Positions 11,885-24,800 of a stretch of DNA of 64,000 bases are shown piece after piece. The stretch spans positions 44,513,771 to 44,577,770 of the forward strand of contig NC_061869.1 of NCBI RefSeq assembly GCF_907164915.1, in the 5' to 3' direction. How positions within the stretch are numbered: position 1 is the first letter of the stretch; each line of letters starts with the position of its first letter. A program made the position numbers and the translations under genes. The notes beneath the pieces are model-generated. The model was not told the origin of the DNA. It did not search any database and was given only the letters and a program-made list of their open reading frames with translations. Origin of the DNA: Impatiens glandulifera. Taxonomy: Eukaryota; Streptophyta; Magnoliopsida; Ericales; Balsaminaceae.

Positions 11885-13320
11885 TTGATAAATATCAATT
11901 TTCACTAAATAGTTAAAATTAACATAACTATAAAAAATGTAAAAAAAAAAAACTTAACATGTTTTTTTTTAGTATTTTACTTTTTAAATAAATAAATCAA
12001 CAATTAGGAATATTATATCAAAGTACACTTTTATATAATTTAATTGGTAATATTATTCAAAACTTAATATTTTAAAAAAAAATTGATATTTCTTTTAAGC
12101 ATTTTTCAAATCAACAAAATTAAATTTCAAACCCATATAAATGAATTTTTATATTTTTTTATATTTGATAAATTTAAAAATATATATTAACATTAAATTT
12201 TAATTAAGCTAATTTTTATTAAAAAAATAATTCAAAATTAAATTTGAATTGAATAATATTAATTCTCTTCAAAACATTTATACCTAAATAATATTTTGTT
12301 TATATTTTTATATTTAAATTTTAAAAAAAAATAATGAACATGAGAATGAAGACATGTTTAAAGAATATAAATTTTAAACTTTCATGAGAAAAAAAGTATG
12401 GAAATACAACAATAATAAATATATAATAACACATATTTATTCTAGGGAATAATAGATATTTATTTTAGGAGAAAATAAATAATTTTCCTGTAATACATAT
12501 GATTCTCTAGTTAGCATAGTCTATGATACATTTTGCGCTTTCTTAACCTGCCATAAAATTAGAGCTTTCATACAAGCCATTCATCGTATTGATTTTATTT
12601 TTTTAAATTTACTCTTAATTTATATAGATTGTTTTATCTCTCCTAATTAATTTATATTTTATTTTATCTTTAATTATATATAAATATATATCAAAAGTTA
12701 AGATATATAAAGAATTTTATATTTAAAAATGTGTTATTTTATTCTTATAAAAAAAATTACTTAACTAAACGAATTATAATAGCTCAAATATTAAGACTTC
12801 AATAACTTATTTTCATTATCTTAAATTGAAGTATATTATGATTTTGAAAATTGTGTTAGCATTTAAAAAAAATTGAAATGTGAAAGATAAATTTTAAAGT
12901 ATGTTAATGTTTTTATGTATTTTTAATTGTTTTATTTTTAATAACTATTTATGAATGAGATAATTTTATAAAATTTATTTTTTATTTTTATTTTATAACT
13001 ATCTTAGCTAATTCTCTTAATGAGATATTAACTTCAACACACCAAATTTATTTATTTTTTAAAACTTTTATTCTCCATCAACCCAAAATACTCATTAGTG
13101 CTAATTTCTAATATGATAATAAATTCCATGGTCATCAATATTTATAAAATTTAGCATGAATCTCGTACATTTACACGGATAAGAATATATATAAAATATT
13201 ATTTTGTATAATTATTTTAAATAAAATTAATATTATTATAATCTAATTAATTTAAAATTAGTTTTAGTTTGTAAAAATTAAGTTTAATCTTACACTTAAT
13301 ATTAACATATATTTTATCTC
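9741..13320. other. AT-rich intergenic DNA with a 341-bp offset duplication
   Basis: Very AT-rich, without a credible ORF. Two diverged copies of one segment lie at roughly 10320-10600 and 10660-10945, offset by about 341 bp (both contain TTTAAAATTTGTTTGACATTAT). Between 11230 and 12320 the sequence is mostly low-complexity A/T with short (TA)n runs, for example 11860-11885. Nothing else was identified. Confidence 0.6.
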
Positions 13321-14395
13321 TCGGCACCCATTTAATCCTCTCAATTGACCATAATTTTGCGACTCACGCTTTTTCATATGCATTTTTTATCCCTAGGCAA
13401 ATCATCTACCAATCTTAGTCGACCTTAATTGATGACACACCTCTTATATCTCATCAAACTCAACCACTAACCTTTCAATTGACCCTCATCTTGTCACTCA
13501 CACTTTTTCATATGCCTCTTTATCCCCTTGGCAAACTACCCACTAACCATAATCTTGAGACTCACACTTTTTCATATGCTTTTATCTCTCGACAAACCAC
13601 TCACCAATCTTAGTCAACCTCTCTTTTACTCTCACTTCAACAAATCAACAACCAATCTCAATTGATCACAGACCTCTTATCCAATGTCAAACCAACCACT
13701 AACCACCACCCGACATCCATCTCGTGACCTCACACTTTCAAATGCTCTCATCAAATCCACCATTAATTCTAACCTCACACTCGACAAACCACCCACCACC
13801 CAACTTCCATCTCGTGACCTCACACTTTCAAATACTCGTCAAACCAACCACTAAATTCGACCTCCATCTCGTGGCCTCACACTTTTAAATGCTCATCATA
13901 CCAACCACTAATTTCGTTCACACTTTTTCATATGCCTCTATCCCTCGACAAACCAGTCATCAATCTTAGTCAACCTCTCTTTTATTCTCACTTAAAAAAT
14001 CAACAACCAATCCCAATTGATCACAGACCTCTTATCCAATGTCAAACCAACCACTAACCACCACCCGACATCCGTCTCGTGACCTCACACTTTCAAATTC
14101 TCATCAAACCAACCATTAATTTCAACCTCACACTCGACAAACCACCCACCACCCGACCTCCATCTCGTGACCTCACACTTTCAAATTCTTGCCAAACCAA
14201 TCACTAATTCTGACCTTCATCTCTTGCATTCACACTTTTAAATGCTTATCATACCAACCATTAATTCTGACCTCACACTCAACAAAATATTCACCACCCG
14301 ACTTCCATCTCGTGACCTCACACTTTCAAATATTTGTCAAACCAATCACTAATTCCGACCTCATACTTTTAGATGCCTACCATTTGTTTAAAAGT
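13320..14395. repeat. C-rich satellite-like tandem repeat tract
   Basis: Degenerate tandem units are built from CATCTCGTGACCTCACACTT, CAAATGCTCATCAAACCAAC and GACAAACCACCCACCACC. A higher-order copy is visible: the block containing CTTATCCAATGTCAAACCAA near 13677 recurs about 355 bp later near 14032 with its neighbours in the same order. An open frame here (14189-14446) only reflects the repeat composition. Confidence 0.8.
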
Positions 14396-14459
14396 TGCGC
14401 CACCATATATTATAGTCAAGAATGTATTCTTAAAAATTTAAATTGAACCCTGGTCTTAA

Positions 14460-15100
14460 GAATAAAATATGATATATATATTTTTTCATTCATAATTTTT
14501 AAATTTATATATAATATTACATATTTATTTTATTTATATATATAATGATAAATTCAATTAATGAGTTATTTTATTTGAAGTTAAAAAAAATTGTTTATAT
14601 ATATATATAAATAAATTAAATATAAAAATTATGAAGTAGATGCATTATAACACAAAATTGTTTATATATTTATATAAATAAAATAAATACAAATATTATA
14701 AAGGTACGTGCATTTATAAAAAAAAATATTTATATGTATATATATAAATAAAATAATTATAAAATTAAAAAGGTACGTGCATTTATAAAAAAAAAATTGT
14801 TTATATATATATATAAAATAAATATAAAATTATAAAGTTGAATGTATTTATAAAAACAATTATTTATATATATATATATATAAATAAATAAAATAAATAT
14901 AAAAATTATGAAAGTAAATGTATTTATAAAAAAAATTATATCTTGAATTAATATTAATATAAATAATTTATATATATATAAATTAATTAAGAAAAAGATA
15001 TTTAATTAAGAAAGATACAGTAAGAAAGAGGATAGAGAAAATATTTGATGACGTAGATTATATATATGACATGTATTAATGTGGTGCTTGTTTACAAATA
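14460..15100. repeat. AT-rich minisatellite
   Basis: About five imperfect units are each made of an (AT)n run, AATAAAATAAATATAAAAATT and a phrase like AAAGGTACGTGCATTTATAA (14703, 14770) or its variants (14625, 14838, 14910). There is no coding signal. Confidence 0.65.
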
Positions 15101-15500
15101 TCATTTTATAATAATTGAGTTAATTGCACAGATGATCAGCGCCTAAAAATTGTGCAAATGACCACTTCCTATTTTTCGGATGAAAATACACCGTCGTGTA
15201 ACGAGACGCTACGTCGCGTTACGTGACGGGATGACCTGTGAAAAGTCAAAAATACCCTTACTATTTAATATAATTTCGTAATTTTTTTCATTTATCTCTT
15301 CTCCTTCTTCACTCTCTTCTCTCTCTTCCCTCTCTTCTCCTCATTCTCTTTAAACAAAAACCCAAATGGCGAACGACGACTGACAACCACGACGAACTAC
15401 GAACGGCGACGACACAACCATGAGCATGAACACGAGCACGATGGTGGCAACTGGTACTCTTCTTCCTCGATCATTGTTTGTTGTTTGTTTAGTTCGTTAA

Positions 15501-15554
15501 AAATGGTATGGTCGCGAGACAATTGTTCTGTCGCGAGACACGACCATACCATTT
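15501..15554. repeat. Inverted repeat with TCGCGAGACA motifs
   Basis: AAATGGTATGGTCG (15501-15514) and its perfect reverse complement (15541-15554) flank a 26-base loop that itself contains CGAGACA twice. Related TCGCGAC and GACCATACCATT phrases recur to about 15785 and again near 16990, giving a cluster of short palindromic motifs within the Mutator-like element. Confidence 0.7.
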
Positions 15555-15604
15555 ATAATGAACAATTCACAATGGTAAGATCGCGTATCGCGACAGCATG
15601 ATCG

Positions 15605-16142
15605 TCTCGCGACAGAACGATTTTCTCACGACGACACGCACGTCTCGCGACGACACCATTTTTAATAAATAATTGCATGACTTCAATGGTATGCTCGTAT
15701 CTCGCAACGCCTGATCGTCTCGCGACCATACCATTAATATTGAATAATTGCATGACTTCAATTGTATGGTCGTGTCTCGCGACGACTCCTAATTCTAATA
15801 GTATTATTTATCCATTCATGTTTTCAATTGCAGCTGAAATATTCATTTTGTATAATGGAGAGTGGAAATTTGTTGAGGGTATAATGCCTTTTCATGGAAA
15901 TTCATGCAAAACTTTGGAACGGGTTTTGTCCGTCGTAGTGTTCGTCGTTCGCCGATAGTCATTTGTTAGAAGAGAGTCAAATCATTCGTTCGTTGCTAGA
16001 GTCACTTAGGGTTTAGAGAGAACGCGGAGAAGAGAGAGAAAAGAGAGAACGAAAAATAAAGAAATGAAAAAAACTTGAGAATTAATATACAGAATTAGGG
16101 TTCCATCGCGTCATCAATAAGCAGAGGAAAAGAAACTAACAT

Positions 16143-16174
<32 letters not shown>

Positions 16175-16209
16175 TCAGCCCAGCTTGAAAATTGAACGGC
16201 TTCGTCGTT

Positions 16210-16249
<40 letters not shown>

Positions 16250-16388
16250 ACCCAAGTTCCCTGGAAGGGGGCGCTAGAGAGGGCGTCGTGTCTGGACCCT
16301 GTCATACCACGAGGCGCTGTCATCGAGTCGGGTTGTTTGGGAATGCAGCCCAATCGGGCGGTAAATTTCGTCCAAGACTAAATATTGA

Positions 16389-16432
<44 letters not shown>

Positions 16433-16440
16433 AGATTTTA

Positions 16441-16476
<36 letters not shown>

Positions 16477-17735
16477 AGAAGCGGATGGGGCCGGCGATGC
16501 ACCACGGTCGGATGTGGAACGGTTAATATCCGATCTACCAATCGTCTCGTGGTGTGGACCAGTGCGGACGAAAGTATTTTCATCCATAAATTAGGAATTA
16601 GTCATTTGCGTAATTTTTATTAGGCGTTGTTCATGTGCGCAATTAAGTCAATTATTATGGTCATTTCATCCAATTTCTACCTTATATATAACAAAATTTA
16701 TTTTATAAAGTTATTATGTTCAAAATAGTTATAAGTATGAATATAGATAATATGTATTATATTTTATTTTATTACACTAAATATATTATAGAATATATTA
16801 TTAAAAATATTGTAACCCATCAAATATCATTATAAAAAATATTGTAACCCATAAAATATCATCTAATACAATTATAAAGAAGATTGTAACTAACTTCAAT
16901 ACCTCTAATAGCGATATTCTCACGACGGCACACACATCTCGCGACGACACCATTTTTAATAAATAATTGCATGACTTCAATGGTATGCTCGCGTCTCGCG
17001 ACCATACCATTACTATAGAATAATTGAATGACTTCAATTGTATGGTCGCTCGCGACAATTCCTCATTCTAATAGTATTATATATCCATTCATGTTTTCAA
17101 TTGCTCCTGAAATATTCATTTTGTATAATGGAGAGTGAAAATTTGTTGATGGTACAATGTCTTTTCATGGAAATTCATACAAAATTTTGGAACAAGTTTT
17201 GTCTGTCATAGTGTTCGTCGTTCACCGATAGTCGTTCGTTAGAAGAGAGCCAAATCGTTCGTTCGTTGTTAGAGTCACTAAGGGTTTAGAGAGAACGCGG
17301 AGAAGAGAGAACGCAGAGAAGAGTGATATCGAAAAATAATGAAATGAAAAAAAAATTGAGAATTTATATCAAGAATTAGGGTTCCGTCGCGTCACGCGAC
17401 GGGAGTATTTTCGTCCATAAAATAGAGAGTGATCATTTGCGTAATTTTTATTAGGCGTTGATCATCAATACAATTAAGTCAATTATTAGGGTCATTTTAT
17501 CAAATTTCTCCTAGATAACAAATGTTATTTTATAAAATTATTATGTTCAAAATAGTTATAAGTATGAATATAGATAATATGTATTATATTTTATTTTATT
17601 ACACTAAATATATTATAGAATATATTATTAAAAATATTGTAACCCATCAAATATCATTATAAAAAATATTGTAACCCATAAAATATCATCTAATACAATT
17701 ATAAAGAAAGATTGTAACTAACTTCAATACCTCTT
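15605..17735. repeat. Tandem duplication, two units, one with the rDNA insert
   Basis: Unit 1 (about 15613-16907) and unit 2 (about 16908-17735) share the phrases TTGCATGACTTCAATGGTAT, ATATTCATTTTGTATAATGG, AGGGTTCC(A/G)TCGCGTCA and the flank ending CTTCAATACCTCT. Unit 1 is longer because of the 26S rDNA piece at 16111-16572, which replaces about 10 bases of unit 2. The repeats include the right end and right flank of the Mutator-like element, so duplication followed insertion of that element. Confidence 0.75.
16111..16572 (+). rRNA. Decayed fragment of 26S (25S) rRNA, 5' region
   Basis: From ATCAATAAGCAGAGGAAAAG through GGATTCCCTTAGTAACGGCG, TGTAGTCTGGAGAAGCGTCC, GAGTCGGGTTGTTTGGGAAT and ACAAGTACCGCGAGGGAAAG to GCGGATGGGGCCGGCGATGC, this follows the D1 region near the 5' end of plant 26S rRNA (comparison from memory). 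It is about 460 bp of a roughly 3.4-kb gene and has many C-to-T type changes and small deletions. It is therefore a non-functional copy, not part of an rDNA unit: no 5.8S, ITS or 18S sequence flanks it. Confidence 0.93.
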
Positions 17736-18846
17736 AATTCAATGCTTCCTACCTTCTCAGATGCCCAAAATGTGTAATAATTTAAATTAAATTTGAGATC
17801 AAAATATATATTAAAGTAGAATAAGAGAATCTTAACCAAACAAGGCAACTACAACAACTAAGTCAAACAAGTTTAATAATAATAATACATATAGAAGAAA
17901 TACATGCGTATTTTAATGGCCCTGCAACCCACAGTTGTTGAAGCATCACTTCTACTTCATTTGAAAGAGACAACAAACCATCCCACATTTGTACTAATGT
18001 GCGCGGATCTGGACCCCTCTTCAGTCTCACCTGCCACACTGGCGCAATTAACCTCATCCATCGTCTCTATATCCTAATTTGATCTTCAAATCCTAATTTT
18101 TGTTGAATTAATTTCTATCTAATCTTCGAGTGAGTGAAAATTTCTCTCTCCCGCTCACTGTCTATTTCTTTTGGTTTTGTTTTACGTCTGAGCTTGCCTC
18201 CACTACCATCTTGTTTTTGTTTTTCTCTCCCACCTGTAACTTTCATCTTCGTAATGGGATCATTCTCCACTTTATGGAAAGTGAAAAAAAATAAAAATTT
18301 GGTGAGTTGGTGGATAAAGGAGGTATTTTTTTAGCATTGGGGTAGAGGCTTTAAGAGTTCTGGCCTCCTTTAGACCCGCTCATTAATTGTGTCAATTGTT
18401 TTTCCTTCTCTGGAGTCCATTTTTTGGGCATCGCGGGCCCTCTCTGTTTACCGGCTAATCACTTCTCTTATCTGTCTTCCTTTCTCTCTCATCTCTTCAT
18501 TTCGTCTTCAGAATAGATTCTTCGTTGAGTTCTCAAGGGTTGTTGGTGAGTTGTTGGATAATGGAGGTGGGTTTTTGAGCTTTCAGGAAGCTTCAGATCT
18601 GTTGCTTTAAGAGATGATGAAGAAAGCGTTAATATGTAAACCCACTGTTTCTTGAACAGAAACTCTGTCTTCGTCTTAGAAACTCCGCATACCCAATTTC
18701 CTTTTCTCTTTCTCTCTGTCTCTGCCAGTCTTCTATCTCTCCCACTCTGCAAATTTTGAGGGTTTTCTTGCTTTACTTTCTTCTGTGTTTCTTGGGGGTG
18801 AATCAATTTCTTGGAGTGGAATTGTCTGTTTGAGGGGTTTGGAGAA
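17736..18846 (+). promoter_or_regulatory. Upstream region and probable 5' UTR of the MAP65 gene
   Basis: Pyrimidine-rich sequence with many TTTCTCTC runs (18140-18830) leads up to the MAP65 start codon, as is common in plant 5' leaders. No unambiguous TATA box or start site could be fixed. A minus-strand open frame at 18057-17863 is not recognised and has no supporting context. Confidence 0.35.
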
Positions 18847-21800
18847 ATGTTACCGGGTTTCATGTCTCCTACAGCCAGAGGAGGAGTAGGCACAAGAAAC
18901 AACTGCAATGTTTTGCTTAGAGAGCTTCAGGTTTGTTTCTATTTCTTTTCTTGCTCTCTCAATTGACCAATTTCATGAAACCTTTATTTCCCTTTTTCTG
19001 GAAATAAATCGTTCTTTCTTGTTCATGTAGCCAGAGTCTATCAAAGCTACATGAGAAAAGACAAACATCAAAATTTACAGTTTTATTCATTTTGTTTCTC
19101 TTTGTATTCTTGTAATCTTGGATAAGTAGCTTCTAATGAGAATGAAATACATGTTGATTATGTAATATGTTTCTCTTGTCACTTTATCTTTCATGAACAG
19201 CAAATTTGGAATGAAATGGGCGAGAGTGAAGCTGATAAAGATTGGATGCTGTCGGAGATTGAAAGAGAGTGTTTGGAAGTATATCAGAGAAAGTTAGACG
19301 AAGCTGCTAATGCTAAGGCAAATCTTCACCAGTCTGTTGTTGCAAAGGAGGCAGAGTTTGCAACACTGATGGCTTCTCTTGGAGAACTTAATCTTCATTC
19401 ACCGGTAATCTTGCTTGTTTATTTATTCATTAATGGATACTTGTTTTGTTGGTTATAAATGCATTTCTATATGCATTTCACATCATTTAAGAGAAAAAAT
19501 ACTTCAAAGAACATTGCAGGTACAATTGTCCTTGTATTCCTTTTCTATTCTTATTCCAAGTTTATACCATGAGCCTTTTGGTTTGAAAGTTGTATCATAA
19601 TCTCAATAATGGGGGGTTTTCAATCTGTTTTAGAATAGAGATGCTTTTAGGTTTAATTAAAAAATTTGGTTGAGTGAGATCACAGTTGCATTTGACAAAT
19701 AAAATTGTGAACTGGATTATGATTCCAGATTTCCACATTTGTGTAAAAGAAAAGTTTAGAGTTAGATTTTAGACTGAATGTGCAAAAGTGTAAGAATCTT
19801 CATAATTGATGTTGGGTTATTTGGGATTTTTATTGTTCTTTTTGAAAAAAAATATATTGTTTGGTGGAAAGATAAGTTATTTCGGTTTTTAATTGGTTGA
19901 ATTACTATAATGTTCTTTCATATTTAAAATTTATAAAAATAAAGTAAGGAGATTTTGGTATTTTGTTGATGAATTGAGTGATTAGATAGTTGGAAAGAAA
20001 TATGATGTGATAGATGGGTTTTTGGTAAAAATTCCAAAAAACCCAGCATCAAACGAACTCTAAGATTTGGCGAAGGTGCACATAAGTCCTTAAAACTTTT
20101 AAAAATGCATATTTAGATAAGGAGATGGTTGCTTAATGAAGATGATTGTTTAAGAATAGGGTTATGTGTACCATTTTGATGGTAAAATTCTGTACTCTTT
20201 TCTTTTTCTTAAAGTTAAAAGTTTGTATTAAAAGATTTGTTGCAAGGAGACCTACTATTTGTCTCTGACAAATAAAATTGTGAATTAGATTATGATTCCA
20301 AAATTGTTTTATTTGTTAAAAAAAGAAGGTTTAGTTATGTTTTAGACTGATTTACATGCTGTTTGTAAAGTTGGATCATGGATCTTTGTCATCTAAGTGC
20401 AAGAATGCTCAAAATATGAAAAGAAAGGACAACAGTTTTTGTTGAAGGTGCACTAAGCCCTTCAACTTTACAAAAATGGTACGAACATGATTAAAATAAT
20501 TCTTTTCATTGGAAATACCTTTGATTGAAATTACAATTAAACCACTCGTCTTTCAACCTTCAATGAACACATAGACCCCATTCCTATTTGGAAACACTTT
20601 TTTGCTAGATTTCTCATTGGGTGTGAATCCAGATGAGATCATGTTTTAGTTAAGACACAAATTAAAAAAAATTTATCATTGGCGGTTTCTCGATTGATTC
20701 CAGATCAATCTAGATCCCAAAACAAAAAAACTGTTTCCAAATGGGTCAGTTAGCTTAAATTTCTAAATATATTAAACTACAATTCCTTTTATAGGTTTTC
20801 TGCTTAAATATTTGAGAATTCTTCTAGAGCTGGTTTGATCTTGGTTTTTGAGGTTTTATCCAAAAACCTGGTTTGATAAAAAAAAGTAGGTTATTTGGGT
20901 TTTTAATCGATTTAATTACTAAAATGTCCTTTTGTATTTAAAATTTAAATTTAATAAAAATAAAGAAAGGGTATTTTTTTTTTTATGAAATGAGAGATTT
21001 GATGGTTAAAATGATAATGATGTGATAGTGCGAGAATTTATAAAAAAAATGGGTAAAAATCTCAAAAAAACCCGGATCAAAACGAGTCCCTAGTCTTTAG
21101 ATTGAGGAGATGGTTGCTTCATGAAGATGATTGCATATCCATGAGCCATTTCCTATCTGAACTATTATTTTTTTGTGAATGATTATGACATGTTAAGGAA
21201 AAAAGAAGAAAATTATGCTACATGTATGACGTTTTCTTTTAAATGTTAAAATTTGTATTAATAGAGCTGTTGCTAAGGAGAGTACTAAGAATACAATATA
21301 ATTTGCAAACTGTTAGATCCAGAAGGAGAAAAGAGCAATAACATTAAGGGAGCATCTCTCATCCCTTCACCCATTAGTGGAAGAGTTGAAACTGAAAAAG
21401 GAGGAAAGGGTTAAGGAATTTGCAGATCTAAAGGTACAGATTGATAAGATCACTGCAGAGATTTCAGGATACGGCCATCATAACGGTTCTCTATATTCCT
21501 TAAATCTTGAAGAACAAGATTTATCTCTTAGAAAGCTTAATGATTACCAAACACACTTGCGAGGTCTTCAAAGACAGAAGGTATGATGACTCAATGATTA
21601 CATAAAACCTATTTGTATTTCTTTGTACAATAATGTTCATACCAAGTCTTGAACATTAGTCTATTGTTTTTTATACCATAATTTCTCTCATTCTTTATGC
21701 TAGAGCATGAATGAACTGCAAGAGCTATATCTGTTATCAGGAATATTAAACATCATTTATATGTATATTTGGAAATAGATTGAAAAGGAAAATACCCGAT

Positions 21801-24800
21801 TTGGAAACACTTATACAAAAATTCTGGATCGAGAAACGTATCTGGATCAGATTATATTTGGAAACTAGACTTAGTCAGAGAGACAACATAAAATTTATTG
21901 GTTAAAGAGAAGAAACGGACAAAGAGACTAGGACTTGTTTGTTATTTAGAAATAATCTGGTATTTTTTTCACATTGTTTGATGAAAAGTTGTTTATTTGT
22001 GTCAAATGATCGAAATATCCTTAATATGTAATATTAAACAAAAAAACAAAGTAAGGGTATTTTGATATATAATATATGTTAACTTGAACAATTTGTTGCG
22101 ACAGTCTGACCGGCTCCAAAAGATCTTGGGATTTGTGAATGAGGTGCATTCCTTATGTGGTGTGCTTGGACTAGATTTTGTAAGGACAATAGGTGATGTA
22201 CATCCTAGTTTGCATGGGACCAGCGTTGAGCAGTCCACCAACATCAGTGACAGCACAGTAGAAGGTCTAGAAAAGACTATCACCAGACTCAAATTAGAGA
22301 GAAAAAACAGATACCAAAAGGTATTTGAATCTCGATTTCTTTTAATTTCTTTGAGCGTTTGAATTGAAACCCATGATCTCTCATGCAGCTGAAAGATATT
22401 GTTTCAACACTATCTGAATTATGGAATCTGATGGGATCGACGAAAGAAGAGAAACAAAAACTTTCTGGAATCGTTTCCATATTTAGAGCTTCGGGAACAG
22501 AAATCTTGAAATCTGGAGCCCTTTCAACCGAAAATATCGAACAGGTCTTGGAATTGTTTCCATATTTTGTAGATTCCTTCATCTAACTTTTATTCAAGAT
22601 TTTAGTGTAAAAGGAAAAAAATGTGTTCTTGTATGGCAGGCTTTGGAAGAGGTTGAGAGGCTAACTAACTTGAAAGCAAGCAGAATGAAGGAACTGGTAA
22701 TGAAAAAGAGATCGGAGTTGGAAGATTTATGCCGTAAAATCCATGTTTTACCCGATCCAAACACCGCTCCTGAGAAATCTAGTGCATTGATAGACTCTGG
22801 TAAGGATCACGTGTACTTGTGATGATATTTTTTTTTGTGATTTGGAAAAAGACCTTGTATTAGTAATTAGAAGGATTTACAAAATTTTAATGAGATGCTG
22901 GTTTATTTTCAAAAGAAAAAATATACAACTTGTGATGATGTCTTATTGTTGAAAAAGCTAATCTAAATAGTTTTGATGATTAGGTCTTGTCGATCCGTGT
23001 GAACTTATGGCGAATATTGAAGCTCAGATCATTAGAATAAAGGATGAAGCACTTAGCCGTAAAGAGATTATGGATAAGATCGAAAGATGGCTTTCTGTCT
23101 GCGACGAGGAAAACTGGCTTGAAGAATATAATCAAGTAAGTTTGCAAGTATAATAAGCATTAAGCTGTATTTCGTTCCCATTTGAATACACTTATTGTTT
23201 ATAGATCTGGATCTATTTTAATATACATAAATATAAATAAATTGTTGAATCCGTCTCTGATTAAATTTAGTAATTTACTCTCCAAACATTTATCAGGAAA
23301 CAAATCCAACCCCATTTGAAAACACTTATTGTTTCTGTTTTTGTATCTAGATACATGTATAGATATTAAAATATATTTTTGTATTTGAAACGGATCCATA
23401 TACCGAAACAGAAACAATTATTGTTAAGGCCGTGTTGAAATGGTTTGAAATGTTTGTTACTTTTAAACTTATTCGAAGGCCTTGTTTGTCTAAGTTTTTG
23501 TTTTTTGTCTTTTATATCAGATGTATTACTTTAGTTCTAAATGCACTGTCAAATTTTTCAGGATGACAATCGGTACAATGCTGTAAGAGGTGCTCACACG
23601 AACCTCAAACGGGCGGAACGTGCACGAATTACTGTTACCAAGATTCCAGGTTTTCCCTCTATAATGTACCATCCTAGAGATCTTGGATTTGTAGAAAAAA
23701 AAGAGGTAGATGAGAATAGAAGGATCTAAGCCTTAGAGATAAGATAAACCAGATTGGTGTTTTTCGCTGAATAGATAAACCATATTCATATAATTCATGA
23801 TTGCCCATAATACATTATACTCTACTATTTATATCTACTTCATATACTAATTACTATATTACCCATACCATATAGAACACTTAGGGTTGACAATGGGAAG
23901 GATTGAGACTGGGAGTGGTCTTACCGACCATGCCCTCTTACCATCAAGAATAAATTTGTTGAATCCCCGAGAGACACAATTTGTACTATATTGTATTGTA
24001 GATAACAACTTCATAGTAATTTCGTTGGGTGCTCTACTAAATAATATTTTCTTTGTGGACAGTGATGGTTGATAGTTTGATTAGCAAGACACTAGCTTGG
24101 GAGGATGAGCACAAGAAATTATTTCATTATGATGGGGTAAGAGATTTCTACATGTGATCATGACTACTCTTCCTATTGTTGTGCAATCATATAATTAATT
24201 TTTACCCTTATTAGGTTCGATTGGTCTCAATACTAGAGGATTACAAGTTAGCCAGACAACAAAAAGAACACGAGAAGAAACGACAAAGGGTAATTCTATT
24301 TATACATTATGTTATGCACTTAACAATATGTTTTTTACTTTTATTATTAAAATGTTATAGTTTTTATTAACAATGTGTAATAGATTTAACAAATAGTAAC
24401 AATAACTGTGATGGAGATGAGAAGATAGACAGAAGGGATGGGAACAGTAGAATAAGGTGAGAATAGATTGGAATTAAGGTGAGGATGCAAAATACCTTTG
24501 GGCTACAAATTTCAGCATAACATAACCTATCCATTTATTACTCCTTATAAACTTCTCTCAGTGGGCCTAAACTATTACATAAAATGGCGCATGGCCTTAG
24601 TGAATAATAACTCATGACAAGGCTTGCTCTTCCACTGCTCGGGTCCACATGAGAAACCGGTTGTAGCCAGTTGTATAGTCGTTGATAGTACACGAGTAAA
24701 ACAAAACACTAGACCCCTCTTAACTTCCCTTTTAAGTCTGGAGGTTTTACCTGATGTCTCGGACTCTTGCATTCTTCCCCAGAATCCCATGCCATGACAA

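Larger units (their letters stand above)
15101..17500. mobile_element. Mutator-like non-autonomous element with TSD TCATTTTAT
   Basis: The left end (15110 on) reads AATAATTGAGTTAATTGCAC, then GATGATCAGCGCCTAAAAAT. The right end (to 17491) is its inverted counterpart: reversed and complemented it reads AATAATTGACTTAATTGTAT, then GATGATCAACGCCTAATAAA. TCATTTTAT flanks both sides (15101-15109, 17492-17500). A 9-bp duplication is characteristic of Mutator-like elements. A second copy of the right end lies at about 16595-16660, inside an internal duplication. No transposase was seen. The right terminus has four extra bases (CCCT) relative to the left, so the outer terminal bases are not fully settled. 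Confidence 0.65.

Noticed and set aside
11860..11885. Possible replication origin or matrix-attachment signal in the AT-rich 10-13 kb region
   Set aside because: Simple A/T richness and TA runs are not enough to support such a call.
14189..14446. 85-residue frame in the C-rich repeat tract
   Set aside because: It is formed entirely from satellite-like units, without homology or start context.
16114..16583. Open frames on both strands over 16114-16583
   Set aside because: They fall on the 26S rDNA fragment; GC-rich structured RNA sequence often gives long chance frames.
17863..18057. Minus-strand 64-residue frame upstream of MAP65
   Set aside because: Moderately protein-like, but not recognised and without a promoter, splice partner or neighbouring exons.
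23541..23729. MAP65 exon 8 reading through its splice donor
   Set aside because: The 62-residue frame is exon 8 plus retained intron. The GT at 23650 with an acceptor at 24062 restores the family sequence.
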